Assembly (NCBI GenBank): GCA_902541175.1
Contig: CACBPP010000009.1
Coordinates: 1 to 36,248, forward strand
Direction of reading: 5' to 3'
DNA: 36,248 nucleotides
Source: an uncultured SAR86 cluster bacterium
GTDB taxonomy: Bacteria; Pseudomonadota; Gammaproteobacteria; Magnimaribacterales; D2472
How positions within the stretch are numbered: position 1 is the first letter of the stretch; every line of letters starts with the position of its first letter. The notes beneath the pieces were generated by a model. It was not told the DNA's origin, ran no database searches, and saw only the letters and a program-made list of their open reading frames with translations. Shown piece after piece: positions 7,990 through 16,188 of this stretch. The position numbers were made by a program, and so were the translations under genes.

Positions 7990-8641
7990 TATTCTTTTTA
8001 AGATGTGATAAGGCTTCCTTAGCAGCTGCGATCTCAGCCTGCCTTTTAGAATTGCCAGAAGCCTCAAATAGACCTTCAGGTAATTCGAGTCTGCAATCAA
8101 AGCCGCTATTAGATTCGCTTGTTATGTATATAGGGAGTTTTAACTTTTTTGATTGAAGCAGTTCCTGCAGTTCTGTTTTAGAATCTCTAAACTCTTGATC
8201 TGCTTCAATAATTGATAGTTCTGAAGAAAATAATTTTAGGATAAAGTTATCTACGCTATCCCAATTGCTATCAAGAAATACTGCTCCAATAATAGATTCA
8301 ATTGATCCTTCTAAAATTGAGAATTTTCTGCTGTCTGATAAATTTGCAGTGCCTTTGGATATTTCAATATATTGAGCTAAATTTAATTCAGATGCTTTTT
8401 TTGAAAGAGTTTCTCCTTTGACAATAAATGATCTCATTCTTGTCAATAATCCCTCTCTTTCATTAGGAAATTTTAAAAAAAGATATTTCGATATAGACGA
8501 ATTTAGAATTGAATCACCTAAGTATTCTAATCTCTCATTATTACTTTTATTATTGAAGCTTTTATGAGTTAAAGCTAACTTTAATAGACTGATGTCTTTA
8601 AATTCATAATCGATACTTTTCTGAAGGTCTTTAAATGACAT
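7982..8641 (-). CDS. rnc: Ribonuclease III with substituted catalytic Asp
   Basis: Double-strand-specific endoribonuclease for rRNA and mRNA processing, 219 residues. The signature NERLEYLGD (35-43) keeps Glu36, Glu39 and Asp43, and Glu63 is present. With a constant offset of two residues from the E. coli enzyme, the metal ligand Asp114 falls at Gly112 (ILEGSIESIIG), while the Glu117 equivalent, Glu115, is kept. A C-terminal double-stranded RNA-binding domain (about 148-217) is intact with its KRQAEIAAAKEAL helix. The gene overlaps lepB by 1 nt (TAATG) and era by 8 nt. Family assignment is firm; cleavage activity is in doubt because of Gly112. Confidence 0.93.
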   Translation of the reverse strand: MSFKDLQKSIDYEFKDISLLKLALTHKSFNNKSNNERLEYLGDSILNSSISKYLFLKFPNEREGLLTRMRSFIVKGETLSKKASELNLAQYIEISKGTANLSDSRKFSILEGSIESIIGAVFLDSNWDSVDNFILKLFSSELSIIEADQEFRDSKTELQELLQSKKLKLPIYITSESNSGFDCRLELPEGLFEASGNSKRQAEIAAAKEALSHLKKNNA

Positions 8642-9588
8642 TACTTAATTTTTCCAGCTTTCTCAAATGATGGAAGGCAAAACCAACACTCCCAAGTCAT
8701 CCATAGGTAATCTGCCCTGCCAAAGAAATTTTCTCTTGGAACAAATCCAACATCTTTAGTGCTATCATTAGAATTATCTCTATTATCGCCCATTACAAAA
8801 TAATGACCCTCAGGTATAGTCCATTCTTGAGGGTACTGCTTGTTTTGTCCTCTTGTATTCCTAATAACATAGCTTGCATTTCCAATATTTTCTGAATACA
8901 AGTCCCCTATAGCTTCTAATTCTCTGGTTTCAATAGTTCCATTACTAAGTCTATATCTTTTTTTTAAGATAATTTCTTCAGATTCAATAAATTTTCTATC
9001 TAAAGCTTCTCCATTTATATAAATTTGCTTGTTAATAATTCTTACCACATCTCCAGGCATTCCAATAAGTCTTTTAATATATGGAACAGGATTGTGTTTT
9101 GGAATAATTACAACGGTATCTCCATACTGTGGATCTTTAACAAAAAATTTTGGCATGCCTATTCTTTGTACCTTAAGACCATATGCAAATTTATTTACTA
9201 ACAAAAAATCTCCCTTCTTTAACTGAGGCTCCATTGATCCGGATGGAATTTGATATGGCTCATATAAGAAAGTTCTCAAAATAAAAATCAAAAATATTGG
9301 TATAAAGTAGCCTCTTGAGGTTGAGACTATTTCTTTATTTTTTAAAAGATAACCAATTAATATTACTATCAAGGATATTAAAGATCCAAAAAGTAAAACA
9401 ATACCCAAGTCACCTGAGTTATAAAAAATACTCAGTAATAAAGCTAAACCAGATATAAGAGAAATAGACGAAATATACCTTACAACAAAAGGCTCTACTT
9501 CATTTTTTTCAATAGTGAATTTTATCCAACTAAAAAGGCAAACGGCCATGCCTATAAATCCTAAAATAAATAGTGGATCAGTTAACAT
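8641..9588 (-). CDS. lepB: Signal peptidase I
   Basis: Inner-membrane serine/lysine protease that removes signal peptides from exported proteins. The N-terminal third holds about four hydrophobic segments (5-22, 37-57, 62-81, 95-107), more than the two of E. coli LepB. The catalytic domain has Ser118 in PSGSMEP, general base Lys172 in YIKRLIGMPGD and the box GDNRDNSNDS at 267-276. Total 315 residues. Stop and start abut lepA and rnc, and the pairing with lepA is the usual one in Proteobacteria. Confidence 0.95.
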   Translation of the reverse strand: MLTDPLFILGFIGMAVCLFSWIKFTIEKNEVEPFVVRYISSISLISGLALLLSIFYNSGDLGIVLLFGSLISLIVILIGYLLKNKEIVSTSRGYFIPIFLIFILRTFLYEPYQIPSGSMEPQLKKGDFLLVNKFAYGLKVQRIGMPKFFVKDPQYGDTVVIIPKHNPVPYIKRLIGMPGDVVRIINKQIYINGEALDRKFIESEEIILKKRYRLSNGTIETRELEAIGDLYSENIGNASYVIRNTRGQNKQYPQEWTIPEGHYFVMGDNRDNSNDSTKDVGFVPRENFFGRADYLWMTWECWFCLPSFEKAGKIK

Positions 9589-11376
9589 TTATTGCTCCGA
9601 GTTAAAATAATTTAAAAAAGCGTCTTGAGGTATTGATACTTTTCCAAGTTGTTTCATTTTCTTTTTACCTTGTTTTTGTTTTTCTAACAATTTCATTTTT
9701 CTAGTAACATCACCACCATAAAGCTTAGCAGTTACATTTTTTCTATAAGCTTTCACCGTCTCTCTAGATATAATTTTAGCACCAAGCGCTACCTGTATAG
9801 GAACATCAAACATTTGTCTTGGAATTAATTTTTGAAGATTCTTTGCTATTTCTCTGGCTTTTGATGTAGAAAATGATTTATGAACAATCATTGATAACGC
9901 ATCGATCTTATTGTTATTTATTAGAACATCGATCTTGGTTAAATCTGACTTTTGAAAGCCCAATAAAGAGTATTCTATTGAAGCAAAACCTTTAGTCGAA
10001 GATTTAATTTGATCAAAAAAGTCAATAATTACTGAAGACAATGGCATTTCAAACATAATTGAAACCTGATTACCAAAATATTTCATATCTTTTTGAGTGC
10101 CTCTCTTTGAGGTACACAATGTAATAATATTTCCAACATATTCATTTGGAGAAATGATTGTGATATTTACTATAGGCTCCCTGATTTCATCTATTTCGTT
10201 AGGGGTTGGCAGTTGGGAGGGGTTATCACACTTTAAAATCTCTCCATCAGTTTTTAATACCTCATACTCCACTGAAGGTGCTGTTGATATTAAATCAAGA
10301 TCATATTCTCTCTCAAGTCTCTCTCGAACAACCTCCATATGGAGTGTGCCAAGAAAACCGCATCTAAAACCAAAACCCAATGCATCTGAAACTTCGGGCT
10401 CATATATTAAAGAACTATCATTTAATACTAATTTTGATAAAGCATCTCTAAATTTTTCATAATCGTCTGAGTTAAGTGTGAATAAAGATGCAAAAACTTT
10501 TGGATTTACTTTCTTAAAGCCCGGTAAAGCATTAGTAGACTCATCATTGAAATCAATTAAGGTATCACCAACCGGAGCTCCCTTAATATCTTTTATTCCC
10601 GCAACTAGATATCCTACTTCACCTGCAGAAAGTTCTTTTTTTGATACCTTTTTAGGAGAAAAAATTCCAATATCATCAACGATGTGTGATTGACCATTTG
10701 AGTGAATTTGGAACTTTTGACCTTTTTTAATAGTTCCATTCTTAATTCTTATCAATGAAACCACTCCTAAATATGAGTCAAACCAAGAATCGACTATCAA
10801 CGCTTGTAATTTTGCATTAGGATCGCCTTCAGGACCTGGAATCTCATCTACCAATTTTTCTAATAAGTCATCTATTCCGACACCAGTTTTTGCGCTAACC
10901 AAAGGTGCCTCAGAAGCATTGATACCAACCATTTCTTCAATCTCTAATTTCACTCTTTCTGGCTCAGCTTGAGGTAAATCAATTTTATTAATAACTGGAA
11001 CAACTTCTAGTCCTTCTTCAACAGCTGTGTAACAATTGGCTAGTGTCTGAGCCTCAACGCCTTGTGATCCATCAACAACCAAAAGAGCACCTTCACATGC
11101 AGATAGTGATCTTGAAACTTCATAAGAAAAATCAACATGTCCTGGGGTATCAATAAAATTTAAAAGATATTCCTTACCATCTTTTTTATATGTCAGAGAC
11201 ACTGCCTGAGCTTTGATCGTTATTCCGCGCTCTCTTTCAATGTCCATAGAATCAAGGATTTGGTCGGCCATTTCTCTTGATGAAAGCCCTCCACAAACCT
11301 CAATTAATCTATCAGACAGTGTCGATTTACCATGATCGATGTGTGCTATGACTGAAAAATTTCTAATGTTCTTCAT
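9589..11376 (-). CDS. lepA: Translation elongation factor 4 (LepA)
   Basis: Translational GTPase that acts on stalled or assembling ribosomes. It has 595 residues with G1 AHIDHGKST (11-19), the switch I region [10 protein letters not shown]3 DTPGH (76-80) and G4 NKID (130-133). The LepA-specific C-terminal domain includes [17 protein letters not shown] and [12 protein letters not shown]. The 54-nt gap to degP upstream holds an inverted repeat (TTTGCAG/CTGCAAA, 16-nt spacing, 11379-11408) just before the start codon; its role is unknown. Confidence 0.97.
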   Translation of the reverse strand: MKNIRNFSVIAHIDHGKSTLSDRLIEVCGGLSSREMADQILDSMDIERERGITIKAQAVSLTYKKDGKEYLLNFIDTPGHVDFSYEVSRSLSACEGALLVVDGSQGVEAQTLANCYTAVEEGLEVVPVINKIDLPQAEPERVKLEIEEMVGINASEAPLVSAKTGVGIDDLLEKLVDEIPGPEGDPNAKLQALIVDSWFDSYLGVVSLIRIKNGTIKKGQKFQIHSNGQSHIVDDIGIFSPKKVSKKELSAGEVGYLVAGIKDIKGAPVGDTLIDFNDESTNALPGFKKVNPKVFASLFTLNSDDYEKFRDALSKLVLNDSSLIYEPEVSDALGFGFRCGFLGTLHMEVVRERLEREYDLDLISTAPSVEYEVLKTDGEILKCDNPSQLPTPNEIDEIREPIVNITIISPNEYVGNIITLCTSKRGTQKDMKYFGNQVSIMFEMPLSSVIIDFFDQIKSSTKGFASIEYSLLGFQKSDLTKIDVLINNNKIDALSMIVHKSFSTSKAREIAKNLQKLIPRQMFDVPIQVALGAKIISRETVKAYRKNVTAKLYGGDVTRKMKLLEKQKQGKKKMKQLGKVSIPQDAFLNYFNSEQ

Positions 11377-11430
11377 AATTTGCAGCTATTTTACAAGCAA
11401 ACTGCAAAAATAAGTAAAGAATAGTATTTA

Positions 11431-12825
11431 TTAATTAAGTGTTACTGAGCGAATTAGCCTAGTGCCATTTCTTATTAAATGAATGGCTATCTTGTTATTA
11501 GTAGAAAAATTACTCAGGGCTTCATTAAATGAAGCTACATCATAAACCATATATTTTTGCCCTTTGTATTGGATCATTGTGATTACGTCGCCACGATTAA
11601 CTTTACCTGATGCTGCTGAGTTAGGATTTACTCTAGAAACTATTACACCATCTGGCATATTTGTCATTGAGGGATTGTCTCTATCAATATCAGCAACTTT
11701 TAATCCAAGAGGATCTGATGATTGTTGTGTTTTAGCTGGAATAAATTGCTCACTAGTCATTGGGAGTTCACCTAGTACAAAATCTAAAGTTATTTCTTTT
11801 CCATCTCTAATAACTTTTGCTTTTGCTCTTGAATCAGGCTTAATCTGACCTACAACATGCGGAAGATCAGAACTGAACTTAATTTCTTTACTATCAAATT
11901 CAATTATTACATCTCCAGGAACCAATCCTGCATTGTCAGCTGATTCACCCTCTTCTACATCATTAATAAGAGCTCCATAAGGCTTATTCATACCTAAAGC
12001 ATCTGCTAAATCACTATCAACTTCGCTCATTCTTACTCCTAAGTAGCCCCTTGATACTTCACCATTGTTAATGATCTGGTCTGCTACATCCAAGGCTACA
12101 TTTATAGGAATTGCAAACGCTAAACCTTGATATCCACCACTCCTTGAGTATATTTGAGAGTTGATGCCCACAACATCTCCATCGAGGTTAAAAAGCGGTC
12201 CACCAGAATTTCCTGGATTTATAGCAACATCGGTTTGGAGAAATGGAACATAATTACCGATATTATTATTTTGAATACTTCTCCCCTTAGCGCTTACGAT
12301 TCCAGCCGTAACTGAAAAATCAAAGCTAAATGGTGATCCAATAGCTATTACCCAATCGCCAACATTTAATCTATCACTATTGCCTACATTCACAGCAGGT
12401 AAATCTTTTCCATCTACCTCTAGTACAGCAAGGTCTGACAATGGATCAACGCCAACAACCTCCGCTTTGTATTCACGCCTGTCTGATAGGGAAACAACAA
12501 CTTCGGTTGCATCTTCAACAACATGAAAATTGGTAAGAATATAGTTACTTTTAAGAATAAATCCTGAGCCAAATGAAACTGATTCTCTTCTTTGTTGAGG
12601 CATTTCACGAAAATCTCTAGGAATTCCAAATCTTTCAAGCATTTCATCAGGTATGCCACCGTAACCAAAAGAAGATCTTTGCGAAATCTCTTTCTTTGCT
12701 GTGATATTAACAACTGCAGGAGCAGATTGATCAACTAATTCTGAAATATTGTCTGGAAGTTGAGCATAAAGACTTGAAGAAGATGCAAGAGTAATGATTA
12801 AAAAGCTTTTTATTAATGTTTTCAT
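11431..12825 (-). CDS. degP: Periplasmic serine endoprotease, DegP/MucD (HtrA) family
   Basis: HtrA-family protease/chaperone that degrades misfolded envelope proteins. Residues 1-21 form a signal peptide ending SSSLYA. The trypsin-like domain has the triad His101 (TNFHVVE), Asp131 (SDLAVLEV) and Ser207 (NPGNSGGP). Two PDZ domains follow (about 250-345 and 375-460, with YLGV and a VNPNSAA-type loop). At 464 residues it has full family length. It lies 13 nt after the anti-sigma gene, as mucD follows the algU-mucABC cluster in Pseudomonas, so it is probably part of the sigma-E stress response. rseB and rseC homologues are not between them. Confidence 0.93.
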   Translation of the reverse strand: MKTLIKSFLIITLASSSSLYAQLPDNISELVDQSAPAVVNITAKKEISQRSSFGYGGIPDEMLERFGIPRDFREMPQQRRESVSFGSGFILKSNYILTNFHVVEDATEVVVSLSDRREYKAEVVGVDPLSDLAVLEVDGKDLPAVNVGNSDRLNVGDWVIAIGSPFSFDFSVTAGIVSAKGRSIQNNNIGNYVPFLQTDVAINPGNSGGPLFNLDGDVVGINSQIYSRSGGYQGLAFAIPINVALDVADQIINNGEVSRGYLGVRMSEVDSDLADALGMNKPYGALINDVEEGESADNAGLVPGDVIIEFDSKEIKFSSDLPHVVGQIKPDSRAKAKVIRDGKEITLDFVLGELPMTSEQFIPAKTQQSSDPLGLKVADIDRDNPSMTNMPDGVIVSRVNPNSAASGKVNRGDVITMIQYKGQKYMVYDVASFNEALSNFSTNNKIAIHLIRNGTRLIRSVTLN

Positions 12826-12838
12826 AAGTTTACAGGTG

Positions 12839-13525
12839 TTATCTATCTAATGATTTAGCAATTTCTATAGCTGATGTTATAGATATATTGCCATATAGTG
12901 TTACTACTTTTCCATTTTCAAGTGGAACGAGATAAATCATTTTATTTCCATGTTTCCAATATCTTACTTTTTTAAGACCAAAATCTTTATTTTCAATACG
13001 TAACTGAAATTTTTCTTTTCCTTTTGTAAATGAAATGCCATCACTCGTATTGATATTAAATCCAACATTTCTTAAATCAATTTGACTTGATGAGTTCATA
13101 TAATTTGGATCATTTAACACCTTCATAACATGGTCAGTTATATATTCCTCAGATCTTTGAGCAATTAATTGTGCTTCTTTACTATTTATAGCAGAAGATA
13201 TTTGATTCGTTGAATCGATATTTTCATTCAATCTAGAGAAATCTGAAAAATTCATAAACGTAAGAGTTAGTAGGACTGTTGCAGCAGCTGTAAGCCCATT
13301 AGAAAACCAAACGTTAGAGAAAATGTTCTTAAATGAGTGTTTGTGAACAGTTTTTGGTTTTAATTTAGTAGATCCTTGATTAACGGCGACATTTATAAGA
13401 CTGTATAAAGATAATTGCTTTTGCATGTCTTTGTTGATGTTAACAATTTCAATCAATTCATCAATTTCTGAGCTATCAAGCTCTCCGTCGTACATTGCAG
13501 AAATTTTTTCTTTGATGTTATTCAT
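12839..13525 (-). CDS. rseA: Sigma-E anti-sigma factor, RseA/MucA-like with RseB-like C-terminus
   Basis: Predicted single-pass inner-membrane regulator that holds the adjacent sigma factor. The N-terminal cytoplasmic part (1-50) starts with the RseA/MucA pattern IKEKISAMYDGELDSSEIDEL. A hydrophobic segment spans about 75-93. The periplasmic part has a helix QRSEEYITDHVMKVL (123-137), similar to the MucA segment before its C-terminus. Residues 155-228 (GFNINTSDGISF, then GKVVTLYGNISITSAIEIAKSL) resemble the C-terminal domain of RseB/MucB, giving a possible RseA-RseB fusion. No separate rseB is nearby. It overlaps rpoE by 8 nt. The anti-sigma role is well supported by context; the fusion is inference. 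Confidence 0.8.
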   Translation of the reverse strand: MNNIKEKISAMYDGELDSSEIDELIEIVNINKDMQKQLSLYSLINVAVNQGSTKLKPKTVHKHSFKNIFSNVWFSNGLTAAATVLLTLTFMNFSDFSRLNENIDSTNQISSAINSKEAQLIAQRSEEYITDHVMKVLNDPNYMNSSSQIDLRNVGFNINTSDGISFTKGKEKFQLRIENKDFGLKKVRYWKHGNKMIYLVPLENGKVVTLYGNISITSAIEIAKSLDR

Positions 13526-14093
13526 TATTAGTTATTTCCTTTTCGATAAATTCAACTATTAATTCTCTAGCTCTAAAAATTCTAGAGCGAACTGTTCCTA
13601 TTGGTGTTTCAGTAATTGCAGCAATATCTTCATAGCTCTTTCCCTCTGATTCTCTTAAAACAAATGCGGTCTTCAGTGATTCAGGCAATGAATCTATAAA
13701 ATTATTTATCTCCTTAAGTGACTCATTATGAATTACAGCTGATTCAATATCATCAAAAGAACTAATGTCTATTTCTGCATCTTCAATTGAAGTATTTATT
13801 TTTTGTTTTTTAAACCCTGAGCTAGTAACAAAGTTTTTGGCTAGATTAATGGCAATTCTGTAAACCCATGTGAAAAAAGCACTATCTCCTCTAAATGTGT
13901 GGAGTTGTTGCCAAACTTTGATGAAAGTTTGTTGTGACAAATCTTCAGAATCCTCTTTTGATTTGATAAAAGAAAAAATAGAAGCATAAACCCTTGGATA
14001 ATATTTGTTCATCAGAATATTAAATGCTCCATGATTGCCTTTTTTTGCCTTTTTTATTAATTCGGAATCAATATCATGTGAATTTTCTTTCAT
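13518..14093 (-). CDS. rpoE: RNA polymerase sigma factor RpoE (ECF family)
   Basis: ECF sigma factor of 191 residues for envelope stress. Region 2 includes FNILMNKYYPRVY, the helix SEDLSQQTFIKVWQQL, and FFTWVYRIAINLAKN for promoter melting. Region 4 has LPESLKTAFVLRESEGKSYE and the recognition helix IGTVRSRIFRARELI. The order sdhE, rpoE, rseA, degP fits RpoE/AlgU and not another ECF group. It starts 37 nt after sdhE, with no convincing own promoter seen in that gap. No clear sigma-E-type (GAACTT / TCTGA) promoter was found by eye. Confidence 0.93.
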   Translation of the reverse strand: MKENSHDIDSELIKKAKKGNHGAFNILMNKYYPRVYASIFSFIKSKEDSEDLSQQTFIKVWQQLHTFRGDSAFFTWVYRIAINLAKNFVTSSGFKKQKINTSIEDAEIDISSFDDIESAVIHNESLKEINNFIDSLPESLKTAFVLRESEGKSYEDIAAITETPIGTVRSRIFRARELIVEFIEKEITNNE

Positions 14094-14130
14094 ATAAATA
14101 TGTTTCCTATTTTTCTGACAAGTAAATTGC

Positions 14131-14388
14131 CTAAAAGTTTCCTTGTTCCGTAAAATTTTTTAAATTTTTAATAATAAAACTTTCGTGATCTTTATTACCT
14201 ATGGGACAATTCTTAAAAATAAAGTCATATAGTTTTTGATCATCATAATCTAGAATCTCATCAAATAGAGATAAATCGTTATTACTGAGATTTTTTATAG
14301 AATTTTTTGAAAACTCTCTTAAAAGTAAGTCGATTTCTCTCATTCCTCTTCTACATTTCCACTTAATTCTGTTTATTTCGTTACTCAT
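14131..14388 (-). CDS. sdhE: FAD assembly factor SdhE (YgfY family)
   Basis: Small cytosolic protein (85 residues) that promotes covalent FAD attachment to the succinate dehydrogenase flavoprotein. The hallmark RGxxE is in KCRRGMREIDLLL (Arg14-Gly15-Met-Arg-Glu18). The C-terminal four-helix layout, with LFDEILDYDDQKLYDFIF, is typical. It is divergent from ygfZ with a 33-nt gap, the same arrangement as in E. coli. Confidence 0.9.
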   Translation of the reverse strand: MSNEINRIKWKCRRGMREIDLLLREFSKNSIKNLSNNDLSLFDEILDYDDQKLYDFIFKNCPIGNKDHESFIIKNLKNFTEQGNF

Positions 14389-14421
14389 TGGTTAAAATAA
14401 AGTTTTGTTTCATAATTTTAC

Positions 14422-15213
14422 TTGAAAATAGACACTGATAATAATCTTATAATCCCAGGATCACTTGAAATAAGTGACTTGAAAGCTATAAAAGTTGTAG
14501 GAGAACTCAATAAAGTTAAAGATTTCCTTCAAGGACAGCTTACATCTGATATAAGTCTACTAAATAATGGCGCGTCTCAATTGTCTTGCATATGTGATCA
14601 CAAGGGACAGGTTTTGGCTGATTTTATTGTCTTAAAGCAAGATAATGACTTTTTTATAATAATTCAAAAAGATTTCGTTAGCATTTTTACAAGTGAGTTA
14701 GAGATCTTTGCAAAATTTGGATCTGTGAGCTTTGACATTTGTGATCATAAGATTATTGGTGAAATTTATAATAAAGGTGATTCAAACAATTATTACTATT
14801 CTAATGATCAGTTTGAATTGAGCTTATACCTAAAAAAGTCAAATTATAAGAACAAAAATTCTATTAATTTAGATATGTGGAATGCTGCCAACAAAATATT
14901 AGGTATTTTACATCTTGATAAATCTGATTCTGGTAAGTTTAGACCGCTTGAAATAAATTTCGATAAGCAGAGGGTCTCTTTTGAAAAAGGATGCTTTAGA
15001 GGGCAGGAGATTGTCGCTAGGATGAAATATTTAGGTATTGATAGAAGAAGATTTTGTACTTTTATAGTTAATAATGATTTTGTTGAAAATAATCTTATTA
15101 AATCTATTGGAGAAATTATTAATTTAGATGATAAAAAAATCTTTAATGGAATTTTAAAAAAAGATGATATTGAAGAAGTGAAGAAAATTTCTGGAATTAT
15201 TTCAATTTTATAA
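14422..15213 (+). CDS. ygfZ: tRNA-modifying / Fe-S cluster repair protein YgfZ
   Basis: Folate-binding GcvT-like protein involved in maintaining certain Fe-S enzymes such as MiaB. It has 263 residues with the conserved motif KGCFRGQE (189-196), whose Cys191 is the functional residue. The segment FLQGQLTSDI (35-44) is also typical. The start must be TTG at 14422, because an in-frame TAA stands at 14413-14415 and no other start fits. The C-terminal part is shorter than in E. coli (326 residues). It converges with ung, 2 nt apart. Confidence 0.88.
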   Translation: MKIDTDNNLIIPGSLEISDLKAIKVVGELNKVKDFLQGQLTSDISLLNNGASQLSCICDHKGQVLADFIVLKQDNDFFIIIQKDFVSIFTSELEIFAKFGSVSFDICDHKIIGEIYNKGDSNNYYYSNDQFELSLYLKKSNYKNKNSINLDMWNAANKILGILHLDKSDSGKFRPLEINFDKQRVSFEKGCFRGQEIVARMKYLGIDRRRFCTFIVNNDFVENNLIKSIGEIINLDDKKIFNGILKKDDIEEVKKISGIISIL

Positions 15214-15215
15214 AA

Positions 15216-15893
15216 TCACCAAATAATTTTATCTAAATTATGTTTTTCTAGATATTTATTACATTGTGAAAAATGTTTTGAACCAAAAAACCCCCTGTAT
15301 GCAGATAATGGTGATGGATGTGCAGACATTAAAATTAAATTATGTTTGCAATCAATAAATTCAAAATATTTTTTTGCATGATTACCCCATAAAATAAAAA
15401 CTATATTTCTTTTGTTTTGCAAAACTTTTAAAGTTTCTCTAATAAAAATTTCCCAACCAATATTAGAATGTGATCCAGGTTTTGATTCCTCAACAGTCAA
15501 AGATGAGTTTAGTAAAAGTACGCCTTGTCTCGCCCAGCTTTTTAAACAACCATCACGATTTTTAGATTTACCAACATCATTTTCAATTTCTTTATAAATA
15601 TTTTTCAAAGAAGAAGGTATTGGTTTATTTGGTCTTACTGAAAAAGCTAAGCCATTTGCTATACCTTTTTGAAAGTATGGATCTTGGCCAAATATCACCA
15701 CTTTTGTTTTTGAAAAAGAACAGTATTTGAATGCGTTAAAGATTTCATTGTAAGGCGGACAAATAGTTTTATTTTTTTCAATTTCTTTAGTTATAAATTT
15801 AATTGGGGCATCAATAAGTGAAGAAAATTTAGCCTTTTCAAATAAATTTTTCCAATGTTCTGGTATATGTGAATCAATGTTTTTTTTATTCAT
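15216..15893 (-). CDS. ung: Uracil-DNA glycosylase
   Basis: Family 1 UDG that removes uracil from DNA. It has 225 residues with the water-activating motif GQDPY (69-73, Asp71), the Ser/Pro region LLLNSSLTVE and the minor-groove loop SAHPSPLSAYRG (190-201) with His192. The product is complete. Immediately upstream (15-50 nt before the ATG) is a cluster of DnaA boxes, so its transcription may respond to DnaA (inference). Confidence 0.95.
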   Translation of the reverse strand: MNKKNIDSHIPEHWKNLFEKAKFSSLIDAPIKFITKEIEKNKTICPPYNEIFNAFKYCSFSKTKVVIFGQDPYFQKGIANGLAFSVRPNKPIPSSLKNIYKEIENDVGKSKNRDGCLKSWARQGVLLLNSSLTVEESKPGSHSNIGWEIFIRETLKVLQNKRNIVFILWGNHAKKYFEFIDCKHNLILMSAHPSPLSAYRGFFGSKHFSQCNKYLEKHNLDKIIW

Positions 15894-16188
15894 TTTTGTT
15901 ATAAATTTTATCCACAGAAACTGTGGATAAAGTTATGGATAACTTTATTTATACCATATTAAGTGGCTTAAAATAAGGATTTTTTCTAAGTTGTATAAAT
16001 TTTGTACAAAAAACATAAAAATAACCCTATATCAATAGTTTAGGTATTTTTTATAAATTGTATGTATAAAATTTATAACAAAATAAAGACCCTTCAATAA
16101 CACTCTTTTATTCTGTTGACAAGTATATTTTTAATAAAGTTATAAAAATTAAATATTAAGACAAATGTTTTTATTAGATTTGGACTTT
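15894..16188. other. AT-rich intergenic region with inverted repeats
   Basis: This 295-base gap between serA and ung has no gene. Besides the DnaA boxes it holds TTATAAATT at 15899-15907 and again at 16051-16059, where it faces an exact inverted copy AATTTATAA at 16070-16078. There is also a TTGTA-N9-TACAA palindrome at 15991-16009. A + strand promoter-like TTGACA (16116-16121) stands 18-19 nt before TTATAAA but points into the antisense of serA. No clear serA terminator was seen. The layout recalls a DnaA-dependent control or unwinding region. Confidence 0.4.
15908..15942. promoter_or_regulatory. DnaA-box cluster upstream of ung
   Basis: Two exact consensus DnaA boxes TTATCCACA form an inverted pair, + strand at 15908-15916 and - strand at 15922-15930, with a perfect 11-bp palindromic arm (TTTATCCACAG). 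A third, near-consensus box TTATCCATA lies on the - strand at 15934-15942, 12 nt from its neighbour. They occupy the likely promoter or leader of ung. Confidence 0.6.

Noticed and set aside
7990-8100. N-terminal extension of Era by 37 residues
   Set aside because: It lies wholly inside rnc in another frame; the ATG at 7989 gives the normal Era N-terminus and an 8-nt overlap as seen at other junctions here.
10097-10693. + strand open frames of 121 and 71 codons opposite lepA
   Set aside because: They mirror a firmly identified gene on the other strand and show no recognisable family or ribosome-binding site.
14094-14130. Separate promoter for rpoE in the sdhE-rpoE gap
   Set aside because: A TTGTCA at 17 nt from TTTATA would put the -10 on top of the start codon; not credible.
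16116-16146. + strand promoter for a small RNA
   Set aside because: TTGACA and TTATAAA are there, but the downstream + strand is only antisense to serA, with no terminator or conserved structure visible; such AT-rich matches are expected by chance.
15894-16188. Main chromosomal origin oriC
   Set aside because: DnaA boxes and AT-rich repeats fit, but there are only three boxes and none of the usual origin neighbours; kept only as a regulatory or titration candidate.
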